Of a stretch of 64,000 nucleotides of DNA, positions 1 to 8,660 are shown in pieces. A model generated the notes under the pieces. That model was given only the letters and a program-made list of their open reading frames with translations, was not told the DNA's origin and did no database searches. The translations under genes and the position numbers were made by a program. Location: assembly GCF_023100945.1 (NCBI RefSeq), contig NZ_CP064689.1, positions 1,284,001 to 1,348,000 on the forward strand, in the 5' to 3' direction. Within the stretch, counting starts at the first letter, position 1. The number at the start of each line of letters is the position of its first letter. The DNA comes from Bradyrhizobium sp. 200 (lineage in GTDB: Bacteria; Pseudomonadota; Alphaproteobacteria; Rhizobiales; Xanthobacteraceae).

Positions 1-1
1 G

Positions 2-451
2 CGCATGCGCGCGACCTTTCTCGAGGTCGCCCTGCAACTGCCCCGCGCCCGGCGGGAGGAAGCTGCGAGCCGCGAAGCGGTCGAGGAAATCATCGAGTTT
101 CTCGAGATCGAGCACATCCGCAAGACACCCGTATCGCGTTTGCCATACGGACTGCAGAAGCGCGTCGAGCTCGGCCGCGCGCTTGCCGCGGAACCGAAGA
201 TCCTGCTGCTCGACGAGCCGATGGCCGGCATGAACATCGAGGAAAAGCAGGACATGTGCCGCTTCATCCTCGACGTCAACGATCACTACGGCACCACCAT
301 CGTGCTGATCGAACACGACATGGGCGTGGTGATGGACATCTCCGATCGCGTCGTCGTGCTCGATTACGGCAAGAAGATCGGCGACGGCACACCCGACGAG
401 GTGCGGTCGGACCAGAACGTCATCGATGCCTATCTCGGCGTCCCACACTGA
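2..451 (+). CDS. Branched-chain amino acid-type ABC transporter ATP-binding protein (LivG-like), 5' truncated by window
   Basis: This is the C-terminal part of an ABC ATPase; the reading frame is open to the window edge, so the Walker A half lies outside. Visible are an ABC signature region (LPYGLQKRVELGRALA), the Walker B segment ILLLDEPMAGM and the H-loop histidine in LIEHDMGVV. The end, with a short tail after the D-loop region and the sequence VIDAYLG, is typical of LivG proteins. The next gene, a LivH-type permease, starts 9 bases after the stop, with its GAGGA ribosome site overlapping this stop codon. It would supply energy from the cytoplasmic face of the importer encoded by the following four genes. 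The family is clear; the substrate is not. Confidence 0.9.
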   Translation, partial: RMRATFLEVALQLPRARREEAASREAVEEIIEFLEIEHIRKTPVSRLPYGLQKRVELGRALAAEPKILLLDEPMAGMNIEEKQDMCRFILDVNDHYGTTIVLIEHDMGVVMDISDRVVVLDYGKKIGDGTPDEVRSDQNVIDAYLGVPH

Positions 452-460
452 GGAAGCGCA

Positions 461-1363
461 ATGCCGGACTTTTGGTTTTTCCTCGAGGTTTTGGTCGGTG
501 GGCTGCTTTCGGGCACCATGTACGCGCTGGTCGCACTTGGCTTCGTGCTCATCTACAAGGCCTCGTCGGTGTTCAACTTCGCGCAAGGCGCGATGGTGTT
601 CTTTGCGGTGCTGTCCTTTGTCGGCTTCATGGAGCTCGGGCTGCCGTTCTGGGCCGCGCTGCCCGTCACCGTCGGCCTGATGATCCTTGTCGGCATGGGT
701 ACTGAACGCTTCGTTCTGCGTCCGCTGGTGAATCAGAGCGAGGACACGCTGTTGATGGCCACGATCGGTCTCGCCTTCGTTATCGAAGGCGTCGCGCAAC
801 TGGCCTGGGGCGTCGACGTCCGGCGCCTTGATCTCGGCATCCGCGACGAGCCGATCAACTGGGTGATGGACACGACGGGCATGCTCGTCAGCCAGCTCGA
901 CGTCACGGCGGCGGCGGTCGCCGGCATCATGGTAGCGGCGCTGGCGCTATTGTTCTCGCACACCAAGGTCGGGCGCGGCTTGCGCGCGGTCGCGGACGAC
1001 CATGCCGCGGCGCTGTCGATCGGCATTCCCTTGAAGCACATCTGGATGCTCGTTTGGGCCACGGCCGGCGTCGTTGCGCTCGTTGCCGGCATGCTGTGGG
1101 GCGCACGCAGCGGCGTTCAATTCGCGCTGGTGTGGGTCGCGCTCAAGGCGTTGCCGGTCCTGATCATCGGTGGCTTCACCTCGGTGCCGGGCGTCATCCT
1201 CGCCGGCCTGATCGTGGGCGCGGTCGAAAAGCTCGGTGAGGTCTTCATCGGCCCGTTCTTCGGCGGCGGCATCGAGGGGTGGGCCCCATACATGCTCGCC
1301 GTTCTCTTCCTGCTGATCAGGCCGGAAGGCCTGTTCGGCGAAAAGATCATCCGGCGCGTCTGA
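461..1363 (+). CDS. Branched-chain amino acid-type ABC transporter permease, LivH family
   Basis: A 300-residue, strongly hydrophobic protein with about eight membrane segments. The N-terminus (GGLLSGTMYALVALGFVLIY) and the FNFAQGAMV stretch near residue 40 are hallmark LivH sequences, and the EAA-like loop near residue 190 (SIGIPLKHIWMLVW) fits contact with the ATPase. Length matches the family (about 290-310). It forms one half of the inner-membrane channel with the LivM-like protein encoded next. The gene sits in a tight operon, 9 bases after the ATPase and 27 bases before the second permease. Confidence 0.92.
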   Translation: MPDFWFFLEVLVGGLLSGTMYALVALGFVLIYKASSVFNFAQGAMVFFAVLSFVGFMELGLPFWAALPVTVGLMILVGMGTERFVLRPLVNQSEDTLLMATIGLAFVIEGVAQLAWGVDVRRLDLGIRDEPINWVMDTTGMLVSQLDVTAAAVAGIMVAALALLFSHTKVGRGLRAVADDHAAALSIGIPLKHIWMLVWATAGVVALVAGMLWGARSGVQFALVWVALKALPVLIIGGFTSVPGVILAGLIVGAVEKLGEVFIGPFFGGGIEGWAPYMLAVLFLLIRPEGLFGEKIIRRV

Positions 1364-1390
1364 CGTCCTGCAACCCTAGGATTCCGTTTT

Positions 1391-2455
1391 ATGCTCTACA
1401 GAGAAGCCGGACAGTTCCGCACCAGCTACGCACAGGACTCGCAGATCTTTCCGCTGCGTCAGGATCGCATCGGCATCGCGATCATACTGATCGCGGCGGT
1501 GATGCTCCCTTTCGTCGCCAACAGCTACTGGCTGAGCGCGATCCTGATTCCATGGCTCGTGCTTTCCCTGGTGGCGCTCGGGCAAAATATCCTGATGGGT
1601 TATGCCGGCCAGTTGTCGCTCGGATCGGCCGGCTTCATGGCCGTGGGGGCGTTCGCCTGTTACAATCTGATTTTGCGCATCGACGGCATTCCGTTCGTGG
1701 TGGCCGTTGCGCTCTCCGGCGTTTGCGCGGCTCTCGTCGGCATCGTGTTCGGACTTCCCAGCCTGCGTATCCGCGGACTGTATCTAGCGGTCGCGACGCT
1801 GGCGTCGCAGTTCTTCATCGTCTGGGCACTCGACAAGTTCGGCTGGTTCAAGAACTACGATCCGGCGGGCGTGATCACTGCGCAGCCGATCGTCATGTTC
1901 GGCCACAACTTCGCAACACCCCGTGAGAAGTACTGGGTGGTGCTTGCGATCGTCGCAGTCCTTGCGCTTCTCGCCAAGAACATGGCACGCGGCAGCATCG
2001 GGCGCGGCTGGATGGCGGTGCGCGACATGGATGTCGCGGCCGAAGTGATGGGTTTTTCACTGCTGCGCACCAAGCTGCAGGCTTTTGCGATCAGCTCGTT
2101 CTACTGCGGTGTCGGCGGTGCGCTGTTCGCGTTCGCTTACCTCCAGACAGTGGAGCCTTCGGCCTTCGGCATCGATCTGTCGTTCCGAATTCTCTTCATG
2201 GTCATCATCGGCGGCCTCGGTACCATCATGGGCTCGTTCCTGGGCGCGGGCTTCATCCTGCTGATGCCGATCTTCCTCAACATCTTCTTCCACACCGTTT
2301 TCGGCAAATCCGTCGACGCCACCATCACCTCGGCGCTCGAGCAGGTGATCTTCGGCGTGATGATCATCATGTTTCTGATCTTCGAACCACTTGGGCTGGC
2401 GCGGCTCTGGCAACTGACAAAGGAGAGACTGCGGCTATGGCCGTTCAAGCACTGA
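1391..2455 (+). CDS. Branched-chain amino acid-type ABC transporter permease, LivM family
   Basis: A 354-residue membrane protein with a short hydrophilic N-terminus and about nine to ten membrane segments. The motif GYAGQLSLGSAGFMAVGA near residue 75 is diagnostic of LivM, and GLPSLRIRGLYLAVATLA near residue 120 is also typical. The C-terminal part carries the permease-ATPase contact loop (GRGWMAVRDMDVAAEVMG). An AGGA ribosome site lies about 9 bases before the ATG. It pairs with the LivH-type permease upstream and the binding protein downstream. Confidence 0.92.
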   Translation: MLYREAGQFRTSYAQDSQIFPLRQDRIGIAIILIAAVMLPFVANSYWLSAILIPWLVLSLVALGQNILMGYAGQLSLGSAGFMAVGAFACYNLILRIDGIPFVVAVALSGVCAALVGIVFGLPSLRIRGLYLAVATLASQFFIVWALDKFGWFKNYDPAGVITAQPIVMFGHNFATPREKYWVVLAIVAVLALLAKNMARGSIGRGWMAVRDMDVAAEVMGFSLLRTKLQAFAISSFYCGVGGALFAFAYLQTVEPSAFGIDLSFRILFMVIIGGLGTIMGSFLGAGFILLMPIFLNIFFHTVFGKSVDATITSALEQVIFGVMIIMFLIFEPLGLARLWQLTKERLRLWPFKH

Positions 2456-2513
2456 AGCAAATCGTCCGGAAAAGATCAGTACGTCCAATAAGCGCAAAAG
2501 GGGAGAACCAGTA

Positions 2514-3869
2514 ATGTTGACCGACAAGATGCTTCGCCGCGTAGTTCCCGCTATCTCCGCGGCAGCCACCCTCATCGCGATCGCGGTCACGTCGACAGCC
2601 GCGATGGCCCAGGAGGCCCAGGAACAATATTTCGGGATTCCGAGCAGCCGCGTCGGACCGTACTCCGCCATGGGCACCGGCTACTATGGCGGCATCATCG
2701 ACTATCTGAACTACGTCAACATGAAGCAGGGCGGCGTCAATGGCGTGAAGCTCACCTATGACGAGTGCGAGACCGAGTACAACGCCGCGCGCACCGTGGA
2801 GTGTTACCAGCGCCTGCTCAACAAGGGCGATCAGAAGATGGTCGTGTTCGACACGCTCGGCACGCCCGGCGCCTACGCTGTGATCGGCCGCATGGCGCAG
2901 GACCACGTCGTGCTGGCCCAGTACGGCTATGGGCGGACTGACGCCGCCGACGGACGCGTCTGGCCGTGGGTGTTCAACGCGGCAGGCCACTACTGGGGGC
3001 AGATCGCGGTCAAGATGAACTATATCGCCCAGAAGGAAGGTGGCGTCGCCAAGATGAAGGGCAAGACGATCGTGCATCTGCACATCGACACGGCCTACGG
3101 CCGTGAGCCGCTTCCGGCGATGCGCCAGATCGCCAAGGAGTGGGACTTCAAGCTGATCGAAATCGCAATACCGCCGCCCGGCCTGGAACAGCAGTCGCAG
3201 TGGCTGCAGATCCGCAAGGAGAAAGCCGATTGGGTCACGTTCTGGGGCGCTGGCTCCGGCATGAACTCAACCGCAATCACCACCGCCGCTCGTGTGGGCT
3301 TCCCGCGCGAGAAGATGTTTTACGTCACCTTCGGCGGTGCCGAGGAGGACATGATTCCGGCCGGTGACGCGGCGAAAGGCACTTTCGTCGCCGCAAACGC
3401 CGCACCCGGCAAGGAATATCCGCTGATCGCCGACATCATCAAGGTGGTCTACGGCGCGGGCAAGGGCAACATGCAGAACCCGGAGCGCGTGGGCACGGTC
3501 TACTACAATCGCGGCGTCGGCGCGGCGGCGATGTGGATTGAAGCCCTCAAGAACGCGCAGAAGATCCACAACAAGGTCGGCAAGACGGTCAACGGTGACG
3601 AGTTCCGCGATGGCTATGAGGCGCTCGACATCACCGACGAGAAGCTCAAGGAGATCGGCATTCTCGGCATGTCGGCGCCGTTCAAGATGTCGTGCGCAAA
3701 GCATGACGGCTCCGAACGCTTCAAGGTGATGCAGTGGGACGGCAAGAAGTTCCAGATCTTGACGGACTGGGTGCCGGCGCCCGACCCGGCGTTCATCCGC
3801 AAGCTGATCGAAGATTCGGCGGCGAAGTACGCCGCCGAGAACAACATCACGCCGCGCAAGTGCTCCTGA
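2514..3869 (+). CDS. ABC transporter substrate-binding protein, periplasmic binding protein type 1 (LivJ-like)
   Basis: A 451-residue exported solute-binding protein. The first ~32 residues form a signal peptide with a positive start (MLTDKMLRRV), a hydrophobic core and an AMA-Q cleavage site. The mature part begins with a PBP1 segment (FGIPSSRVGPYSAMGTGYYG) and contains a two-lobed fold typical of Liv-type receptors, somewhat longer than E. coli LivJ. A strong GGGGAG ribosome site precedes the ATG by about 8 bases. In this position in a Liv operon of soil bacteria the ligand is often an aromatic acid, amide or amino acid; nothing in the sequence fixes which. A perfect hairpin follows the gene. 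Confidence 0.9.
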   Translation: MLTDKMLRRVVPAISAAATLIAIAVTSTAAMAQEAQEQYFGIPSSRVGPYSAMGTGYYGGIIDYLNYVNMKQGGVNGVKLTYDECETEYNAARTVECYQRLLNKGDQKMVVFDTLGTPGAYAVIGRMAQDHVVLAQYGYGRTDAADGRVWPWVFNAAGHYWGQIAVKMNYIAQKEGGVAKMKGKTIVHLHIDTAYGREPLPAMRQIAKEWDFKLIEIAIPPPGLEQQSQWLQIRKEKADWVTFWGAGSGMNSTAITTAARVGFPREKMFYVTFGGAEEDMIPAGDAAKGTFVAANAAPGKEYPLIADIIKVVYGAGKGNMQNPERVGTVYYNRGVGAAAMWIEALKNAQKIHNKVGKTVNGDEFRDGYEALDITDEKLKEIGILGMSAPFKMSCAKHDGSERFKVMQWDGKKFQILTDWVPAPDPAFIRKLIEDSAAKYAAENNITPRKCS

Positions 3870-3910
3870 TCCACGGAGCACGCTGCGGACGCATCTCACG
3901 CAATATCCGG

Positions 3911-3932
3911 GGGATGGGATGTCACCCATCCC
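3911..3932 (+). terminator. Intercistronic hairpin between binding protein and LivF genes
   Basis: GGGATGGG at 3911-3918 pairs perfectly with CCCATCCC at 3925-3932 around a 6-base loop. There is no T-run, and the next gene of the operon starts 32 bases downstream with its own AAGGAG site. Such hairpins after binding-protein genes commonly protect the upstream mRNA and raise binding-protein levels relative to the membrane parts; that role is inferred. Confidence 0.55.
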
Positions 3933-3963
3933 TCGGACGGATTTGACTTAAGGAGAGGCTGCC

Positions 3964-4818
3964 ATGACCGTTTCTGTTGCATCGGCTGTTGATCGGACCG
4001 CAGCGGTTGAAGCCGCGGCGCAGCCTGTCCTGGCAGTGAAAAATATCGAGGTGGTCTACAACCATGTGATCCTCGTGCTGCGTGGCGTTTCTCTGGAAGT
4101 GCCGCAAGGCAAGATCGTTGCACTGCTCGGCGGCAACGGCGCCGGCAAGAGTACGACGCTGAAATCGATCTCGACGCTGCTGGGTTCGGAGAGAGGAGCC
4201 GTGACCAAGGGATCGATCGAATTCCGCGGACAGCGAACCGATCAGCTCACGCCCGGCGAACTGGTCGGCATGGGCCTGGTGCAGGTGATGGAGGGAAGGC
4301 ACTGCTTCGGGCATCTGACGGCCGAGGAAAACCTGATCACCGGCGCCTATGCGCGCTCCATCAGCAGGTCGCAACTGCGCGACGAACTCGACCGGATCTA
4401 CGCATACTTCCCGCGGCTGAAGGTGCGGCGCAGCAGCCTGGCGGGCTATACGTCGGGCGGCGAACAGCAGATGATTGCCATTGGCCGTGCCATGATGGCG
4501 AAGCCGAACATGCTGTTGCTCGATGAACCGTCGATGGGCCTGGCCCCGCAGATCGTGGCCGAGATTTTTGAAATCGTTCGCGACCTCAACCTGAAGGAAG
4601 GCGTCAGCATCCTGCTGGCCGAGCAGAACACCAACGTGGCCCTGAAATACGCCGACTACGGCTACATCCTGGAAAGCGGCCGCATCATGATGGACGGCCC
4701 GGCCAAGGCGCTGGCGGAGAACAAGGACGTCAAGGAGTTCTATCTCGGAATGTCGTCAGAAGGCCGCAAGAGCTTTCGCGACATGAAGTCGTATCGCCGC
4801 CGCAAGCGCTGGGTTTGA
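3964..4818 (+). CDS. Branched-chain amino acid-type ABC transporter ATP-binding protein, LivF family
   Basis: A 284-residue ABC ATPase with Walker A GGNGAGKST near residue 55, signature YTSGGEQQMIAIGRAMM, Walker B MLLLDEPSMGLAP and an H-loop-like LLAEQNT (a Q in place of His follows LivF custom). The N-terminal ~20 residues before the ATPase core are extra. An AAGGAG ribosome site lies 8 bases before ATG. The C-terminus is extended and basic (SYRRRKRWV). It is the second ATPase of the importer and ends the operon, convergent with the LysR gene. Confidence 0.92.
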   Translation: MTVSVASAVDRTAAVEAAAQPVLAVKNIEVVYNHVILVLRGVSLEVPQGKIVALLGGNGAGKSTTLKSISTLLGSERGAVTKGSIEFRGQRTDQLTPGELVGMGLVQVMEGRHCFGHLTAEENLITGAYARSISRSQLRDELDRIYAYFPRLKVRRSSLAGYTSGGEQQMIAIGRAMMAKPNMLLLDEPSMGLAPQIVAEIFEIVRDLNLKEGVSILLAEQNTNVALKYADYGYILESGRIMMDGPAKALAENKDVKEFYLGMSSEGRKSFRDMKSYRRRKRWV

Positions 4819-4909
4819 GCTGTCTGGTTGCGCCACGACAGGTCCGTGATCTCGCGGCGGCGCGGCGATCGACCACGACGATATCAATGGCTTGGTTTGC
4901 CGGTTCGGA

Positions 4910-5818
4910 TCACCCCGATCCGGGTTTGTCCTTGAGACATTTTCGTATTGCGTCCGTCAGCGCACGGCCGGCAGGCGATAGAGACTGGCCGTTCAAAGTC
5001 ACGATAGACACCGTGCGGATCAATGCCGGGTTGGCGATGGGAGCCGCGCGTAAATCCTTCTTGAGCGGCATCGGCAAAGCGATCTTCGGCAAGATGCCTA
5101 CACCCATACCCGCCGCCGCAAGCGCGATCAGGGTATGGGTGTGAACGACCTCAAACTTGATATCCATGTGCAGATCGCGAGCTGCCAGGGCCCGGTCAAG
5201 CATGATGCGCAAGGCGGCGGACCTGGAGTTAAGCAGCACCGGATAGGCGCAGAGGTCGGCCATGTCGACCGACGTGCGCTTCCGAAACCGAAAGGCTTCG
5301 GTCGCGATCGCATAGATCGGATCGTCGAATAGCCCGTCAAACCGGAACTCAATCGAACGCTCCATCTCGATTCCAATTCCAAAGTCGACCTCCCTGCGGC
5401 GAATGCATTCGAGCAGGTCTGCGGCGGCAAGTTCGCGGAGCCGAATGCTTATTCCGGGATAATTCGCCTGGAAGGCTTGAAGTGCGCGTGGCAGTATCGT
5501 CGCTGCGATGGTGGGGATGCACGCGAACGTCAGTGTTCCCCGCTGGATGTCCACGGCCTCCCGGATTTCCCGAAGGCCATTCTCCCATTCACCCAATGCG
5601 CGCCGCGCGAACGTCAGCAGCTTCAACCCCTCGGCGGTGAGCTCGACCCGGCGCGTTGTTCGATGAAACAGCGCCGCGCCGATCTGGTCCTCGAGTTGTT
5701 TGATCTGCATGCTGACCGCGGATTGAGATCGGTTCAGCTTTTCCGACGCCTGCCGAAAGCTCCTGTTGTCTGCGATGGCGATGAAAATATGCAGAAGTTT
5801 GAAATTGATGTCCGGCAT
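4910..5818 (-). CDS. LysR-family transcriptional regulator
   Basis: A 302-residue regulator when begun at the ATG at 5818, which has AGGA 9-10 bases upstream; an ATG at 5845 would add nine residues without a clear ribosome site. The N-terminal winged helix-turn-helix is classic (LLHIFIAIADNRSFRQASEKL, then RSQSAVSMQIKQLEDQIG). The rest is the LysR substrate-binding domain. It is transcribed away from the Bug/amidohydrolase/Rieske operon, the usual arrangement for control of a catabolic operon by its substrate or an intermediate. The inducer is unknown. Confidence 0.9.
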   Translation of the reverse strand: MPDINFKLLHIFIAIADNRSFRQASEKLNRSQSAVSMQIKQLEDQIGAALFHRTTRRVELTAEGLKLLTFARRALGEWENGLREIREAVDIQRGTLTFACIPTIAATILPRALQAFQANYPGISIRLRELAAADLLECIRRREVDFGIGIEMERSIEFRFDGLFDDPIYAIATEAFRFRKRTSVDMADLCAYPVLLNSRSAALRIMLDRALAARDLHMDIKFEVVHTHTLIALAAAGMGVGILPKIALPMPLKKDLRAAPIANPALIRTVSIVTLNGQSLSPAGRALTDAIRKCLKDKPGSG

Positions 5819-5845
5819 TTGCGCTGTTCCTGATGCCCAAGACAT

Positions 5846-6057
5846 AAATCACAAAAATTGAATAATCCATCAGATAATCTCGCTAGGCTGATCATCCACC
5901 CGTCTCTATGATTTCAGGGAGGTCGCATTTTCGCCGCCGTCGCACGCAGTCATGTATTCCGTGCACGGCAGATGGGCGATCCTTTCCGGAAGGCGAGAAA
6001 CATCGTGCTCCGGCAATAAAGCGGGCGGCTCGATCCGACACCGCAACTGGAGGAAAC
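5846..6057. promoter_or_regulatory. Divergent control region between LysR gene and catabolic operon
   Basis: Between the two divergent starts lies a stretch that is notably AT-rich at 5846-5880, unlike its surroundings, as expected for overlapping promoters and a LysR operator. I could not settle on a single T-N11-A operator or -35/-10 pair. No gene is evident; frames across it are not gene-like. Confidence 0.4.
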
Positions 6058-7032
6058 GTGAGCATCGTTCGTTCGCTTATGGCGGGGTTTGCCGTCGCGT
6101 TGGCGGCCTGGCCGTCGGGCATCCTGGCGGAAGATTTTCCAGCAAGAGCGGTCCGTATCATCGTGCCGCAATCCGCCGGCGGTGCAACGGACACCTTTGC
6201 ACGCGCGATCGGACAGAAACTCAGTGAGCGCTGGAAGCAACCGGTCGTCATCGAGAATCGCGCCGGCGCAGCGGGCGTGATCGGCACCGAGGCGGTCGCT
6301 AAAGCTCCGGCGGACGGATACACCTTGCTGGTAACCTACGAAGGTTCTCAGGCGATCAACCCCAGCCTGTACGAAAAGCTACCCTTCGATTCCATCCGGG
6401 ATTTCGAGCCGATCGCTACCATCGCAGTGACACCGTTTCTATTGATTGTCGGTCCCCAGACAAAAGCCAACACGCTTCAGGAATTTCTCACCCTGGCACG
6501 GGCCAATCCGGACAAGCTGAACTACGGCTCGGCGGGAAACGGTTCGGTGAATCATCTGCTCGGCGAGATGCTGAAAGTCGAGGCCGAAATCCGTATCACG
6601 CATGTGCCCTATAAGGGGGCCCCGCAAGCCATTTCCGATGTCATCGGCGGTCACCTCGATTCGGCGTTCGCAAGTGCGCCATCGGTTATCGCGTCGGTTC
6701 GGCAGGGATTGGTACGTGCGCTGGCCGTCAGCAGCGGTCGACGCGTTGCGATTTCTCCCGAGACGCCGACGATCGCGGAGGGCGGGGTCAAGGATTTCGA
6801 CGTCAATCCCTGGTGGGGAATCTTCGGCCCGGCCGGACTCAGTCCATCGATCGTCAGCAAGATAAACTCTGATGTTGCCGAGATATTGCAGGAGCTCGAC
6901 TTCCAGGAATTGCTTGCCAAACAGGGGGCAACGCCGCTTGCCAGCTCGCCGGAGGAATTTCGCGCGCTGCTCGCGAAGGATATCGCGAAATGGGCAAAAG
7001 CGGTCAAGGCGGCAGGGATCAAGATGAACTAG
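6058..7032 (+). CDS. Tripartite tricarboxylate transporter-type binding protein (Bug/TctC family)
   Basis: A 324-residue exported receptor. The chosen GTG at 6058 has GGAGGAAAC immediately before it and gives a clean signal peptide (hydrophobic MAGFAVALAAWPSGILA) followed by the Bug start FPARAVRIIVPQSAGGATD. Later family motifs are visible: VIENRAGAAG, FEPIATIA, GSAGNGSVNHL and VPYKGAPQA. Bug proteins bind small carboxylates, aromatic acids or other nutrients. No TctA/TctB membrane partners occur here, which is common for Bug genes in Bradyrhizobium and Burkholderia-type genomes. It is the first gene of the operon opposite the LysR gene, so it probably senses or captures that operon's substrate. 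Confidence 0.9.
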   Translation: MSIVRSLMAGFAVALAAWPSGILAEDFPARAVRIIVPQSAGGATDTFARAIGQKLSERWKQPVVIENRAGAAGVIGTEAVAKAPADGYTLLVTYEGSQAINPSLYEKLPFDSIRDFEPIATIAVTPFLLIVGPQTKANTLQEFLTLARANPDKLNYGSAGNGSVNHLLGEMLKVEAEIRITHVPYKGAPQAISDVIGGHLDSAFASAPSVIASVRQGLVRALAVSSGRRVAISPETPTIAEGGVKDFDVNPWWGIFGPAGLSPSIVSKINSDVAEILQELDFQELLAKQGATPLASSPEEFRALLAKDIAKWAKAVKAAGIKMN

Positions 7033-7092
7033 CCACCTTCATGGCGCCAGCGCGTAAGCCGGCGGAGGTGAACGTGGTGTGTGGAGATCAAA

Positions 7093-8193
7093 ATGTCTGA
7101 AACGCTTGTGAGAGCCGAAGTTCGCGTGCGCGCGAAGATCATCGACGCCGATGTGCATCCCTGGATCAACGGCGATATCAAGGGATTGAAGAAATACTTG
7201 TCGCGCGATTGGTGGGCGCATTTTGACGGCCGGTATGTCTTGCCAAACCACTGGCTGCGTCCGCCGCTCGCGAGGGCCTCATCCAACCGCATCGACGCCA
7301 TGACGCCCTCGGGAGGAGAGCCCGGTTCTGACCCTGTATTCATGAAAGAGGAGCACCTCGACAAGCACAATATCAGTCACGCGATCCTGTCATCGATTCA
7401 GGCCGGCAAGCTTGCCGCCATTCCGACCGCAAACGAGGCCGCAGCCCTTGCGACGGCCTTCAACGAATATTTTCTCAATGAGTTCATCACGGTCGATGAC
7501 CGCTACAAGCTCGCAATGGTTGTCGCCGCTCATGATCCGCGCGCCGCCGCCGCGGAGATCCGCCGTATCGGCCACCTGCCGAACGTGGTTGCGGTGTATA
7601 TGCCGCTGCTCAATATCCTGATGGGGCAGAAGCATTACTATCCGATCTACGAGGCGGCCGAGAGCCTTGGCCTTCCGATCCTGATCCATCCGACCGGGAC
7701 GGAGGGAGGTTTCCCAACGGCGGTGGCCTTCGCGGGAGGGACTCCAAGCACCTATATCGAGCGACACACGAACTTCCCGGAAATCGGGATGTCCAGCATC
7801 AACAGCATGATCTTCGAAGGTGTGTTCTATCGATTTCCGGGTCTGAAACTGCTCGCGGCGGAGTTTGGCTTCAGTTGGCTCCCTCACTTCCTTTGGCGAA
7901 TGGACCAGAACTGGCATCAGTTTCGCAAAGAGGTCCCGTGGGTAAAAGCGAAGCCAAGTGAGACGGTGCTGAACCATGTCCGCTTCACGTCGCAACCGAT
8001 GGAGGAGCCGGAGAAGCCGGAATACCTCGCCAGCATTCTCGAGATGATCCATGCCGATCGCACGCTGGTGTTCAGTACCGACTACCCTCATTGGGACAAC
8101 GATTTGCCCAATCTCACATTGCCGGGAATTCCAGCGGCGCTGCGGCAGAGGATATTTTTTCAGAATGCCGCTGACCTCTTCAATCTGGCTTGA
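7093..8193 (+). CDS. Amidohydrolase-2 family metal-dependent hydrolase or decarboxylase
   Basis: A 366-residue protein of the ACMSD/amidohydrolase-2 type. The N-terminal metal site reads IIDADVHPW, the mid-protein ILIHPTGTEGG supplies another metal histidine and the end carries FSTDYPHWDNDLP with the conserved aspartate. The ATG at 7093 has GGAG about 6 bases upstream; a GTG at 7081 in frame would add four residues. Members catalyse non-oxidative decarboxylation of aromatic acids or hydrolysis of ring-cleavage products. The Rieske ferredoxin next door fits a small aromatic catabolic module. Substrate unknown. Confidence 0.85.
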   Translation: MSETLVRAEVRVRAKIIDADVHPWINGDIKGLKKYLSRDWWAHFDGRYVLPNHWLRPPLARASSNRIDAMTPSGGEPGSDPVFMKEEHLDKHNISHAILSSIQAGKLAAIPTANEAAALATAFNEYFLNEFITVDDRYKLAMVVAAHDPRAAAAEIRRIGHLPNVVAVYMPLLNILMGQKHYYPIYEAAESLGLPILIHPTGTEGGFPTAVAFAGGTPSTYIERHTNFPEIGMSSINSMIFEGVFYRFPGLKLLAAEFGFSWLPHFLWRMDQNWHQFRKEVPWVKAKPSETVLNHVRFTSQPMEEPEKPEYLASILEMIHADRTLVFSTDYPHWDNDLPNLTLPGIPAALRQRIFFQNAADLFNLA

Positions 8194-8220
8194 GACGAAG
8201 GCTCGTCGACGGAGGAAGCC

Positions 8221-8583
8221 GTGAGTTTACATCTGGTGGCGCAACTGGATCAGTTGGAGGACGCCACTCCCAAGGTCTTCTCGGTGGCTGGACGATCCAT
8301 CGGCCTCATCAAATCAAACGGCAGGGTTCATGCGGTGCGCAATGTCTGCCCGCACAAGGGTGCACCGGTCTGCAGAGGCACGTTCAAGGGAACGATGCTA
8401 CCGAGTGAGCCTGATACTTTCGTTTTCGGCATGGATGATCGGATTCTGCAGTGTCCGTGGCACGGATGGGAGTTCGATCTGAACACCGGCCGGACGTTGT
8501 GCGGTCACGGCAACAAGAAGCTCATACTATATCCGGTCACGGTCAAAGATGGGGCGGTCTATCTCGATCTGGGGCGTGACTGA
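8221..8583 (+). CDS. Rieske-type [2Fe-2S] ferredoxin
   Basis: A 120-residue soluble Rieske protein. The cluster ligands are plain: CPHKGAPVC around residues 41-49 and CPWHGWEFD near residue 78, giving the Cys-X-His ... Cys-X2-His pattern. About 30 residues lie between the two loops, a little longer than in compact ferredoxins. The GTG start has GGAGGA seven bases upstream. No oxygenase large subunit is in the window, so the partner enzyme is either elsewhere or lost; it could also serve the neighbouring dehydrogenase or act as a stand-alone carrier. Confidence 0.88.
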   Translation: MSLHLVAQLDQLEDATPKVFSVAGRSIGLIKSNGRVHAVRNVCPHKGAPVCRGTFKGTMLPSEPDTFVFGMDDRILQCPWHGWEFDLNTGRTLCGHGNKKLILYPVTVKDGAVYLDLGRD

Positions 8584-8660
8584 GCGCTGAGCCGATACTC
8601 CGCCACCCGCGCGCCCGCCATCCGCAACCGGTGGGGCGAAAATGCAAATCAGGAGTGATG